A DNA stretch of 64,000 nt from Salinimicrobium sediminis. GTDB taxonomy: Bacteria > Bacteroidota > Bacteroidia > Flavobacteriales > Flavobacteriaceae. Numbering within the stretch: position 1 is the stretch's first letter; every line of letters begins with the position of its first letter. The translations under genes and the position numbers were made by a program. The notes under the pieces were generated by a model. The model did no database searches. It was not told the origin of the DNA and was given only the letters and a program-made list of their open reading frames with translations. This document shows positions 52,771-61,024 of this stretch, piece by piece. The stretch spans positions 1,364,001 to 1,428,000 of the forward strand of contig NZ_OCMF01000001.1 in the NCBI RefSeq assembly GCF_900215295.1. Direction: 5' to 3'.

Positions 52771-54045
52771 CTATCTGGTTTTGTTCATTCGGGTGTGAGC
52801 TTCTTTTTCCAGCATCTCCCGGTGATCAGGATGTGCTATGGAGATAAGTGCCTTAGCTCTTTGTTTCAGGTTCTTTCCGTAGAGATTTACCACTCCATAT
52901 TCAGTAGCGATATAATGCACATGGGCACGCGTGGTGGTTACACCTGCACCTTCCCTGAGGTAAGGGACAATCTTTGAAAGCCCTTTATTTGTGACTGAAG
53001 GCATGGCTATTATGGCTTTTCCGCCTTCAGAAAGAGAAGCGCCGCGAATAAAATCCATTTGCCCCCCTACACCTGAATACTGATAATTCCCGATCGTATC
53101 TGCACAAACCTGGCCTGTGAGGTCGATCTCTATGGCGCTGTTGATGGCAGTAACTTTCGGATTTTTTCTAATGACTGCGGTGTCATTGGTGTAAGCAGCT
53201 TCTTTGAAATGCACCACAGGATTGTCATCAATAAAATCATACAACTTTTGTGACCCCAGGGCGAAGCAGGTAACGATCTTTCCGGTCTTTACTTCTTTCT
53301 CTTCCCCGGTAATAATTCCTTTTTCAATGAGTGGCAAAATTCCGTCAGAAAACATTTCGGTATGAATTCCCAGACGTTTGTGGTTCATTAGATTGTTCAA
53401 TACCACATTCGGGATTCCGCCGATGCCCATTTGAAGAGTGGCGCCATCTTCAATAAGTTCGGCTACATGCTTTCCAATCTGCTTTTCGATCTCTGAAGGA
53501 GCTTCGGGATCATGAGAATGAATGGGTGTATCTACTTCAATGGCGGCAAAGATCCTGCTCATGTGGATGATTCCATCTCCGTGTGTTCGGGGTACCCGGG
53601 GATTGATTTGCGCAATGACTTTCCTGGCAGTTTGAATTGCAGGTAAAGTTATATCGACAGATACTCCAAGAGAGCAATACCCATGTTTATCTGGAGGGGA
53701 AACCTGGATAAAGGCTACATCTAGTGGTAAAATATTCTTACGGAACAATAAATGGATCTCGCTAAGAAAAATGGGAATGTAGGCTCCATATTCAGAATTT
53801 ATGGTATCTCTTACATTACCCGCCGCGAAACAGCTGTTTACATAAAACGATTTGCGGTAAGGTTCATGAGTATATCGGGCAGGACCCTCTGTGTGAATTT
53901 GAAATATCTCTACCTTTTCCAGTTCAGTATACCTGTCTACCAGGGCTTCGATTAGAATTTTAGGGGTCATTGCAGCACCCTGGAAAAATACCCGGTCTCC
54001 GGACTTTACATGTGAGACCGCTTCTGCAGCCGAAACTATATCCAT
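52771..54045 (-). CDS. Acetyl-CoA hydrolase / CoA-transferase family (4-hydroxybutyrate CoA-transferase-like)
   Basis: 424 residues, two Rossmann-like CoA-transferase domains. Catalytic Glu is in IHTEMFSDG (about residue 240), and the GVGGQMDFIRGA block binds CoA. Members move CoA between acetate and other acids (4-hydroxybutyrate, succinate, butyrate) or hydrolyse acetyl-CoA. It lies five bases after the yceI gene, in the cluster governed by the 56722 site, which suggests a role in acetate or fermentation balance at low oxygen. Confidence 0.88.
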   Translation of the reverse strand: MDIVSAAEAVSHVKSGDRVFFQGAAMTPKILIEALVDRYTELEKVEIFQIHTEGPARYTHEPYRKSFYVNSCFAAGNVRDTINSEYGAYIPIFLSEIHLLFRKNILPLDVAFIQVSPPDKHGYCSLGVSVDITLPAIQTARKVIAQINPRVPRTHGDGIIHMSRIFAAIEVDTPIHSHDPEAPSEIEKQIGKHVAELIEDGATLQMGIGGIPNVVLNNLMNHKRLGIHTEMFSDGILPLIEKGIITGEEKEVKTGKIVTCFALGSQKLYDFIDDNPVVHFKEAAYTNDTAVIRKNPKVTAINSAIEIDLTGQVCADTIGNYQYSGVGGQMDFIRGASLSEGGKAIIAMPSVTNKGLSKIVPYLREGAGVTTTRAHVHYIATEYGVVNLYGKNLKQRAKALISIAHPDHREMLEKEAHTRMNKTR

Positions 54046-54050
54046 AGAAA

Positions 54051-54623
54051 TTATTTTTTTACGTGGAGATCAAATTCAATTTCGATATTATCTTTTACTA
54101 CGATCATTCCAAAGAGCTTTTTAGGAGGCTCCAGGTCGTAATTCTTGATGTTTACTTCAAGTTTTCCCTTAAATTCTGCGATAGTCCCGGTTTTGATCTT
54201 TACCGGTACGTTGTAGGTCCTGTGTTTGCCTGCTATGGTGATGATCACATGAGCGGAACCCAGGGTAGGAGAAGAGAGGTCAATTTTATTTACCTCCAGT
54301 CTTATTTTCGGGTACTCGTCAGATCTTAAGAGGTCATGGAAATCCCGGTTGATGCCTTTGCTGCCACAGTCGAACCCCCGGTTATTAAGGGAGAGAACGG
54401 CCCCATTAAAGTTAATTGTATTCCCTGTTTTCCTGTACTTTACAATTTGTGCTCCTTCCAGATAGGAGTTATCAAATTCGCATTGAAAAGCAGCAATGTT
54501 GGAATCTCCAATGATGGTAAGTTGACTCGATGGTAAGACAGTAGCTTTTATATTTTGAAAATCCTGTGCGTGAATCATCGCACTATGGAAAAGCACTAAT
54601 AAAACAAACGCAATTTTTTTCAT
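54051..54623 (-). CDS. YceI-like periplasmic lipocalin-type protein, second copy
   Basis: 190 residues from ATG 54623 (MKKIAFVLLVLFHSAMIHAQ, signal peptide), because residues before it overlap a terminator stem. The YceI fold binds long isoprenoid/quinone-like lipids. The sequence is well diverged from the copy at 56078-56668 (shared core features: the KIKTGTI..FKGKLEVNI and DxIEIEFDLHV endings). Lies between the porin and the CoA-transferase. Confidence 0.75.
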   Translation of the reverse strand: MKKIAFVLLVLFHSAMIHAQDFQNIKATVLPSSQLTIIGDSNIAAFQCEFDNSYLEGAQIVKYRKTGNTINFNGAVLSLNNRGFDCGSKGINRDFHDLLRSDEYPKIRLEVNKIDLSSPTLGSAHVIITIAGKHRTYNVPVKIKTGTIAEFKGKLEVNIKNYDLEPPKKLFGMIVVKDNIEIEFDLHVKK

Positions 54624-54635
54624 TTTGTCTAAAGT

Positions 54636-54668
54636 TAAAAAAAAATGGGGGAATTTTAGTTCCCCCAT
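54636..54668 (-). terminator. Terminator or attenuator between porin and yceI genes
   Basis: ATGGGGGAA (54645-54653) and TTCCCCCAT (54660-54668) form a stem. On the minus strand it is followed by a run of nine U (54636-54644). It comes 32 bases after the porin stop and 13 bases before the yceI start, leaving no room for a separate promoter, so downstream genes depend on readthrough. Confidence 0.85.
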
Positions 54669-54699
54669 TTTCGGGCTAGTTCAAACGAATCTCTTGAGA

Positions 54700-56022
54700 T
54701 TAGAAGCCAATTGTTGCTTCGATCATAAATCCGTTGAAGTTTCCTTCATTGTGGATGTCAGTTGTAGGGTATCCACTGTAGTCCTGGTTCACGTATTCAA
54801 CTTTTGCAAGAACGTTTTTGGTTAAGAACCAGCCTGCTCCAAGTTGGAATCTGTCAACATCAAGATCATTACCGTTGATATCCTCACCACCTGCGGTGTT
54901 GTAACGTCCTCCGATGTAGAAGTCTTCATCAGCTCCAAATCTGTAAAGAAGTTCACCTGAGTATTGGTTGTAAGATCTGGTTTCAGAGTTTGCTTCATTC
55001 TTTTTTCTACCAGTTACATTTTCGATGATTCCGAAGAATTCAAGGCCTCCAAGTTTAAAGAATGGGTTGATTTGGAAGGCAGTCATGTCGTTGTTGATAT
55101 CTGGAACTAACATACCTCCTCTAAATCCATCTCCACCACCGTCTACGTCGCTAAGAACAGAGTAGTAACGAGATCCTGCACGGTCACCACTGTAAAGATA
55201 TACACCTCTTCCATAGTTGTGTGGAGCATGAAGTACAGATCCTGTTAATCTAAATCTGAAGTTTTCAGAAATTTGGTCGTCATATCCAATTTTAGCTAAC
55301 CAAGATGGGCTGGTAGAATTTTTATCTGTAACATTTTGGTTCAATTTACCGTTAGTGAATCCAACCATTCCTAACCATGGTCCGTTGAAGTAATAAACTT
55401 CAGCACCAACTTCTGTAGTGAAAGCATCCATTACATAGTTTCCAACAAATGGGTTGTGGATAGCCTCTGCGTTGTCAGATCTTCTGAAGTGACCGTCACC
55501 ATAGTTGTTTTCCATGTGACCAATTTTGATCCTTAGGTGCTCCATAAGACCTGAAGCTAATCCTTCACTGATGAAGTCAAGACCGTCGATCTGGATATAC
55601 CCACCTTTTACGTAAGCTTCAGGGTGGTGTTGAGAAGAAAGGTAAGTTCTCAAGTGCATTCTTAATCCTGGTGCTAAAAGAACGTCAAGATCAAGGTTGG
55701 CAGTTGCAAGGTTAAAGTTGCTTCCAAGATCAACCAGTTCAACTGGTCCTTCAGATTCCTGGCTTAATCCCTGGAACTGGATTGTAGATGCACCACCTAC
55801 TCTTACCTGCACTCCTTCAAATTCGCCTAATGTAATGTCTTTTTTTGGTTCAAAAACATTTACACCGCGTTGATCAGGATACTGGAAATTGGGAAGACTT
55901 CTGTCCAAAAGGGTTTTATTTCCTTCCTCTTCTACGACTAAGACGTCTACATCTTGTGCTTGTGCCTGAAAGCCTAAGGCCATCATTAAAGCAATACCGG
56001 AAAATTTAATTAAGTTTTTCAT
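54700..56022 (-). CDS. Outer-membrane porin-like beta-barrel
   Basis: 440 residues with a signal peptide (LMMALGFQAQAQ), a short acidic N-terminal segment, and then a series of amphipathic strands ending in an aromatic-terminated strand (FNGFMIEATIGF). The overall look is that of phosphate-selective-porin-like OprO/P barrels in Bacteroidetes. Substrate is unknown. Sits between two yceI genes; strand order suggests a single regulated unit starting at the 56722 site. Confidence 0.75.
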   Translation of the reverse strand: MKNLIKFSGIALMMALGFQAQAQDVDVLVVEEEGNKTLLDRSLPNFQYPDQRGVNVFEPKKDITLGEFEGVQVRVGGASTIQFQGLSQESEGPVELVDLGSNFNLATANLDLDVLLAPGLRMHLRTYLSSQHHPEAYVKGGYIQIDGLDFISEGLASGLMEHLRIKIGHMENNYGDGHFRRSDNAEAIHNPFVGNYVMDAFTTEVGAEVYYFNGPWLGMVGFTNGKLNQNVTDKNSTSPSWLAKIGYDDQISENFRFRLTGSVLHAPHNYGRGVYLYSGDRAGSRYYSVLSDVDGGGDGFRGGMLVPDINNDMTAFQINPFFKLGGLEFFGIIENVTGRKKNEANSETRSYNQYSGELLYRFGADEDFYIGGRYNTAGGEDINGNDLDVDRFQLGAGWFLTKNVLAKVEYVNQDYSGYPTTDIHNEGNFNGFMIEATIGF

Positions 56023-56077
56023 TTTGATAGAAATAATGGTGATAGTTGATAATTATTAAATTGTTTGATTTTAAAGA

Positions 56078-56668
56078 TTATTTATTGAATGTTACCTGAA
56101 ATTTGATATCTAAGTCATCTCCTGTAGTAATGGTTCCAAACATTGCTGTTGGAGGATCTACTTTGAATTCGGTCATTTTGATCTTCTTGTTGCCGCTAAG
56201 AACTACTTTGTCTCCGCTTACTTTAGCATCAAAAACTATTTCCACATTTTTCTTAGTTCCTGCAATAGTAAGGGCTCCGGTAGTTGTAACTTTACAGCTG
56301 CTTTTTGAGGTGCAGTCCAGGTTGTTAACTTTTTGAAGCTGATAAGTGATGGTTTTGTGCTTATCTGTGTTAAGAGCTTTGTAAGTGTTTTTGTCCATTC
56401 CTCCTTTTCCACTCTTCAAACTTTCGGCAACCACTGTAAACTTAATGTCATCGATCTGCACCAATTGCCCGTCTTCCATCTGGACCTTCATTGATCCCTG
56501 AAGATCTTTGGCAGTGATCTCCCAGTCGTGGACGTTTGAAGTTCCTTCTACTTTTAAACTGGAAGCTGCATTATTTACATTATATGTTTGTGCAAATATT
56601 GTATTGGCAGAAAATACCATTACCAGAAAGCTTCCAATTACTAACCAAAGGTTCTTTTTTGTGTTCAT
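56078..56668 (-). CDS. YceI-like periplasmic protein, first copy
   Basis: 196 residues: signal peptide (MVFSANTIFAQ) then YceI core (SSLKVEGTSNVHDWEITAK, GALTIAGTKKNVEIVFDA, PPTAMFGTITTGDDL). First gene of the cluster yceI - porin - yceI - CoA-transferase. Its promoter carries the palindrome at 56722-56735. Confidence 0.88.
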   Translation of the reverse strand: MNTKKNLWLVIGSFLVMVFSANTIFAQTYNVNNAASSLKVEGTSNVHDWEITAKDLQGSMKVQMEDGQLVQIDDIKFTVVAESLKSGKGGMDKNTYKALNTDKHKTITYQLQKVNNLDCTSKSSCKVTTTGALTIAGTKKNVEIVFDAKVSGDKVVLSGNKKIKMTEFKVDPPTAMFGTITTGDDLDIKFQVTFNK

Positions 56669-56691
56669 GATTTTTGTTTTTAATTATGATA

Positions 56692-56735
56692 CAAAGATGG
56701 GACAGAAATCGAGGGTATAGTATGACGCGGGTCAG
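56692..56735 (-). promoter_or_regulatory. Class II Crp/Fnr-type site and -7 element of the YceI-porin cluster
   Basis: ATGA-CGCGGG-TCAG (56722-56735), centre 36.5 bases from the end of CAtcTTTG (56692-56699, minus strand). Leader of about 19 bases to the ATG at 56668. Confidence 0.7.
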
Positions 56736-57037
56736 CTTTCGGGCAGTTTATTAGCGGTGCATAATATTTTTTTAAGTTCTCTTTCACAGTTAGGGTAAGC
56801 CTTTTAAAATAAGCATTTTAAGATTTTTCTGCTCTGGAAGCTGCCCAAAAAGATGATCCTGCTCATACTTTTTTATCCTTTTCTTAAAAAAAGTTCCAAA
56901 AGAAAACTAATGAAAGCAAGGCTTTAAGAGAACTTTGCCTAAATTTTAAACTTTAGGTGCAAAAAACTGGATAAAAATGTCCAATTTGTGAAAGTCATCC
57001 TACCTTAAAAGAAATGACGATAACAAATTTTTAAGAT
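56736..57037. other. Gene-free spacer between the YceI cluster and the cbb3 operon
   Basis: About 300 A/T-rich bases downstream of the cbb3 operon. No open frame of note. CCTAAA (56938-56943) with TTTAGG (56950-56955) makes a weak hairpin; no clear terminator for the long operon was found. Confidence 0.4.
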
Positions 57038-57739
57038 TTAGTGACAGGAAGCTGAAGCTGTTACCTGGGGAGTAACTTCGGCAGGTGAAAGATATGGAAT
57101 GCCAAGTCCCAGGCCTCTGACTATAAAAAGAAGACCTATAATCACAACAAAAGCAGGAATGAGTTTTTGAACCTTATTCCTCATCCTGCCGCTAAGTAAA
57201 CTGCTGAAATAAACTGCTGAGGTCATTAAGGGAATAGTGCCAATTCCAAACAATAACATATATAATCCACCCTGAAGCAAACCTCCCGCCGCTATAGATC
57301 CAAATACGGCCATATAGACCAGTCCGCAGGGAAGAAAGCCGTTGAGAAAGCCAATGGTAAAGAAGGTGTCGGGAGTTTTTTTCTTCAATGCTGCTCCGAG
57401 AGAAAATTTCACCTTTCCAATGAGGTGGTATATAGGTTGTGAAAAATTGAATTTTTGGAACTGTTTTGTAGGTACAAGGATCACTGTGATCATAAGGATA
57501 CCGATTCCTATTGAAAGCTGTTGCTGAAGTCCGAATAGATTCAGGCTTTTTCCCAGTAAGCCAAAGGCAAGACCAATGAGGCTGTAGGAGAGTAATCTGC
57601 CAAAGTGATAGAGGAAGATCTGAAGGAATTTTTTCACCTTATTATCCCGGGATACCGGAAGCATAAAGGCAATAGGCCCACACATGCCAATACAGTGGAA
57701 ACTTCCTAATATTCCTAATATTAAAGCAGAATAGAGCAC
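57038..57739 (-). CDS. TauE/SafE-like (UreH-type) membrane protein of the cbb3 cluster
   Basis: 233 residues, six or seven spans. N-terminal GSFHCIGMCGPIAFML is the HCxxMCGP motif of the sulfite-exporter/UreH_2 group that handles metals, and the C-terminus ends in SASCH, a further potential copper ligand. Directly abuts fixH (spacing 0). The position at the end of the cco operon points to copper or haem handling for the oxidase; that role is inferred. Confidence 0.85.
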   Translation of the reverse strand: MLYSALILGILGSFHCIGMCGPIAFMLPVSRDNKVKKFLQIFLYHFGRLLSYSLIGLAFGLLGKSLNLFGLQQQLSIGIGILMITVILVPTKQFQKFNFSQPIYHLIGKVKFSLGAALKKKTPDTFFTIGFLNGFLPCGLVYMAVFGSIAAGGLLQGGLYMLLFGIGTIPLMTSAVYFSSLLSGRMRNKVQKLIPAFVVIIGLLFIVRGLGLGIPYLSPAEVTPQVTASASCH

Positions 57740-58186
57740 TTAATAGTTGATATCTTCTTTGAAATAATAAGCTTCTTCCCCGTAGGTCCAGTCTATAATT
57801 ATGTTCCAGCGGCCGCCTAACAAGTTCTTATCAGGTACGAGCAATTGATTAGAGGACAATGAAAGAGGAATCTCAAAGTCCAGTTGCTTGTTTGACGGCC
57901 GGTATAGGAACACATTTCCTTTTATTTTAGAAAACTCCAGTTCTTCGGGAAAGGTAATAACCATCCCTTCTGAAGTTTTTTCAAGTTGTATGTTTTCTGA
58001 AAGCAGGGTGGCATTCTGGGTTTTATCCAGTTGGTCCTGAAATGTTATCTCTGTCTTATAGTATTCTTCAACTACAAGATCATGGCTGTATGCTTCATCT
58101 GTGCTCATGGTGATTACAAAGAACATGATGAAACTAATAAAGCTCACGATAGCCATTACAATGGCTGTTCCCCAGGAAATTTTCAT
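57740..58186 (-). CDS. fixH: FixH family cbb3 assembly protein
   Basis: 148 residues: N-terminal span (about 7-27), then a periplasmic beta domain beginning EEYYKTEITFQDQLDKTQNA, the FixH hallmark of a tyrosine-containing helix after the membrane, and a WTYGEEAYYF C-terminus. It assists assembly of the cbb3 oxidase, probably with copper delivery. Confidence 0.9.
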   Translation of the reverse strand: MKISWGTAIVMAIVSFISFIMFFVITMSTDEAYSHDLVVEEYYKTEITFQDQLDKTQNATLLSENIQLEKTSEGMVITFPEELEFSKIKGNVFLYRPSNKQLDFEIPLSLSSNQLLVPDKNLLGGRWNIIIDWTYGEEAYYFKEDINY

Positions 58187-58190
58187 ATTC

Positions 58191-58487
58191 TTACTTTTTA
58201 ATTACCAAAAAAATGCTGTCTTCATGAGGTTGTACCGCATGATATTCTCCCACCGGAATGATATGTTCATCAAATAGTTCCAGCCGGGTTCTTTTTTCTC
58301 CTGCTATATAAGTAACAGCTCCTTTAATCACCAGGATCCTTGCCGGAATATCACTCTTATGCTCTTTCAGGATAACATCTTTATTAAGACCGATGGCCAA
58401 TACATGCGACCCGGCTTCCTGCTCGAATTTCCTAACCAGGATCTTTGTCGCGGTGGGTAATTCTGAAATTATTTCCTTCACTAGCAT
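58191..58487 (-). CDS. Small cupin-like protein inside the cco operon
   Basis: 98 residues of beta-rich sequence with the cupin pattern (HVLAIGLNKDVILKEHKSD, ARILVIKGAVTYIAG, HIIPVGEYHAVQPHEDSIFLVIKK). Only some of the metal-ligand histidines are present (EHKS, EYHAVQPHE). It lies 33 bases after ccoG and four before fixH. Role unknown; it may sense or bind a metal or small ligand. Confidence 0.75.
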   Translation of the reverse strand: MLVKEIISELPTATKILVRKFEQEAGSHVLAIGLNKDVILKEHKSDIPARILVIKGAVTYIAGEKRTRLELFDEHIIPVGEYHAVQPHEDSIFLVIKK

Positions 58488-58520
58488 AGCAATTTTTTTT
58501 CCCTTATTAAGAGTTTATCT

Positions 58521-59939
58521 TTATCTGAAACTTCTTGGTCCCATGAAATTGGTCGTAGTGGTTTCAATCAATTTATTCCCGCTGTAGATTCCGATTTCCA
58601 CCGAACTTTTTTCGTCTTTCAAGACTGCCTTGGGAATTTCGATAAAGAGAGTTCCCTCGGCCAGACCTTTTTCGGGCACTGTAATATTTTCGTGAGTGAC
58701 CGACTCTATTGTACCGTTGTGAGACAGTAATTTGAAATGAACATCCTCGAAGCTTCCAGTAGTCTTATTGATGAGCTTAAATGTATATACGTTGCTTATT
58801 ACGTCATTAGCCCGGGTTTCATACAACTGCCCGGGGAGCCTTAGAATAGTGGCCTCCACATCAGATCTTATAAATAACATTCCGGAGAGTATTCCCACCA
58901 ATACAAGCAGAATAGCTGCAAAACCTTTCATGCGAGGATTAAAAGTGAATTTCTCCTCTTTCTCTATATTCTCTTCAGAATAGAACCCGATGAGCCCTTT
59001 TGGAAGATCTACTTTTTCCATCATGGCATCACAGGCATCGATACAGGCGGTACAGTTGATACATTCCAGCTGAGTTCCATTCCTGATATCAATTCCGGTA
59101 GGGCAAACATTCACACACTGGAAGCAGTCGATACAATCTCCTTTTCCCAAAGCCGCACGATTTTCATTCTTTTTAAACTTCGACCGTCCCTGAGTTCTTT
59201 CTCCTCGTTTCCTGTCATAGGCGACGACCACAGATTTTTTATCGAGCAGTACGCTCTGCAATCTTCCGTAGGGGCAGGCAATGGTACAAACCTGTTCCCT
59301 AAACCAGGAAAAAATGAAATAAAAGACACCGGTAAAGATGAGCAGGGCTGTGAAAGTGCTAATATTCTCCAGCGGCCCTTGTGTAACATACTGCAGTAAT
59401 CTTTTGCTTCCCACGAGGTAGGCTAAAAATACATTGGCAATACCAAAGGAGATAAGGAAAAACAGAAACCATTTAAAACCTTTTTTTCTGATCTTTTCAT
59501 TATTCCATTCCTGCTTATCAAGGCGCATTTGGGCTCCCCGATCTCCTTCGATCCAGTATTCGATCTTCCGGAAGACCATCTCCATAAAAATGGTCTGGGG
59601 ACAGATCCACCCACAAAAGATCCTTCCAAAGGCAGAGGTGAACAAGGTGATGAAAAGCACCCCGATGATCATTGCAGTTACGCCCAGATAAAAATCCTGT
59701 GGCCAGAATGGTTGTGCAAAAATGTAAAACTCCCTTCCTATTACATTGAACAGCATGAATTGATTGCCGTTAATGTGAATAAACGGGGAAAGGATAAGGA
59801 AAGCCAGCAGCACCCAGGTTAGTTGAGTACGATATCTGTAAAATCGTCCCTCAGGTTTTTTAGGATAGACCCAGGCTCTTTTGCCTTCGGCATTCATGGT
59901 GCCTATCCTGTCCCTGAAGTTGTTTGTTTCTTTATCCAA
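58521..59939 (-). CDS. ccoG: CcoG (FixG) iron-sulfur assembly protein
   Basis: 472 residues. About five N-terminal spans with the conserved FCGWICPQ motif (C109, C113). A ferredoxin region follows with two 4Fe-4S sets, CIDCFQCVNVCP (C269, 272, 275, 279) and CINCTACIDAC (C293, 296, 299, 303), then a last span and a periplasmic domain. CcoG is thought to reduce copper for cbb3 assembly. It lies 22 bases after ccoP. Confidence 0.95.
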   Translation of the reverse strand: MDKETNNFRDRIGTMNAEGKRAWVYPKKPEGRFYRYRTQLTWVLLAFLILSPFIHINGNQFMLFNVIGREFYIFAQPFWPQDFYLGVTAMIIGVLFITLFTSAFGRIFCGWICPQTIFMEMVFRKIEYWIEGDRGAQMRLDKQEWNNEKIRKKGFKWFLFFLISFGIANVFLAYLVGSKRLLQYVTQGPLENISTFTALLIFTGVFYFIFSWFREQVCTIACPYGRLQSVLLDKKSVVVAYDRKRGERTQGRSKFKKNENRAALGKGDCIDCFQCVNVCPTGIDIRNGTQLECINCTACIDACDAMMEKVDLPKGLIGFYSEENIEKEEKFTFNPRMKGFAAILLVLVGILSGMLFIRSDVEATILRLPGQLYETRANDVISNVYTFKLINKTTGSFEDVHFKLLSHNGTIESVTHENITVPEKGLAEGTLFIEIPKAVLKDEKSSVEIGIYSGNKLIETTTTNFMGPRSFR

Positions 59940-59961
59940 AGCTTTTAATTCTTTTTTCTGT

Positions 59962-60837
59962 TTATTCTTCTGCCCAAACTTCGCCTTCGGCTTCTTTGGG
60001 GTTTGCAGGAGTAGTTCCCTGAAGGCTCAAAACATAACTTGCAACCTGCTGGATTTCGGTAGGCTTTAGTGAGGATTTCCAAGCGATCATTCCTTTTCCT
60101 GCACGTCCTCCTTCACTTATAGTATGGAATACATTTTTTATTCCGCCACCAAGGATCCAGTGTTCGTCTGCCAGGTTGGGACCTATACCTCCACCACCGT
60201 CAGCGGCATGGCAAGCCATACAATTGGTTTGATAAATAGCAGCTCCTTTTTCTATGTCTCCTGTTTCAGTAAGCAGCACTACAGACTCTGCATCAACTAG
60301 ATCTGGAGCATTCTTTTTGTATTCCTCCACTGCAAGTTTTGCCGCCAGCATTTCAGTTTCATATTCTGCCACCTGGTTCTCTCCGTCAAAAATGTGATAG
60401 TAAGCCATATATCCTGCTGCGAAAATTATAGAGGCGTAGAAGGAATAGAGCCACCAAGGGGGTAATTTGTTATCCAGTTCTTTTATTCCGTCGTAGTTGT
60501 GATCGAGCACCAGGTCTCTTTCTTCAGAAATCGGACGGGTTCCCATAGCTTTTCTGTAAAGCTCCTTCAGGTCATATTTCTTCATACGCTCCTGTTGGGC
60601 TGCCATGTATTTCTCTTTAGCTTCGGGAGAAAGTGCCTGAAACATGATATTTTCAAAAGCATCAAGAATAAATTCCGCAGCGATCAAAAGCAGAAGGAAG
60701 ACCAGAAGGACAACAGCCAGCAAAGGGTGTTCTACAAAAGCATAATTATCGCCAGAATCAACTAGGAATTCAAGGGCTCCTGCGATGATCAAAAAGAAAA
60801 CAGGAATTCTTATCCAGGCCGGGATTGCGTGTCTCAT
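59962..60837 (-). CDS. ccoP: cbb3 oxidase subunit III, single-haem CcoP
   Basis: 291 residues: two N-terminal spans (about 10-28 and 37-60), a third span at about 128-146, and a periplasmic cytochrome c domain with one CMACH (206-210) and a later Met-containing segment (GKGMIAWK). Proteobacterial CcoP has two c-haems; a single one, as here, is usual in Bacteroidetes. Start overlaps ccoQ by four bases. Confidence 0.93.
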   Translation of the reverse strand: MRHAIPAWIRIPVFFLIIAGALEFLVDSGDNYAFVEHPLLAVVLLVFLLLLIAAEFILDAFENIMFQALSPEAKEKYMAAQQERMKKYDLKELYRKAMGTRPISEERDLVLDHNYDGIKELDNKLPPWWLYSFYASIIFAAGYMAYYHIFDGENQVAEYETEMLAAKLAVEEYKKNAPDLVDAESVVLLTETGDIEKGAAIYQTNCMACHAADGGGGIGPNLADEHWILGGGIKNVFHTISEGGRAGKGMIAWKSSLKPTEIQQVASYVLSLQGTTPANPKEAEGEVWAEE

Positions 60838-61019
60838 GAGTTTTGGTCGTTATCTTGTTCTAATGGAATTTGTTCTACAGTATGTATGTAATCTTTTTTG
60901 GCAGTAAAGACCCACCAGAAAAGCGCTACAAAAAAGAGGAAGAAAATGAGCAGGGAGATGATGGGATAAACCTCGATCCCGTCAATTGTCTCCATATGTC
61001 CTTTTATAAATTTTAGCAT
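60834..61019 (-). CDS. ccoQ: cbb3 oxidase subunit CcoQ
   Basis: 61 residues: one span (ISLLIFFLFFVALFWWVFTAKKDY) followed by a polar tail. This is the CcoQ/FixQ layout. The ATG overlaps the ccoP start region by four bases and lies five bases after ccoNO. Confidence 0.88.
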   Translation of the reverse strand: MLKFIKGHMETIDGIEVYPIISLLIFFLFFVALFWWVFTAKKDYIHTVEQIPLEQDNDQNS

Positions 61020-61024
61020 GATAA

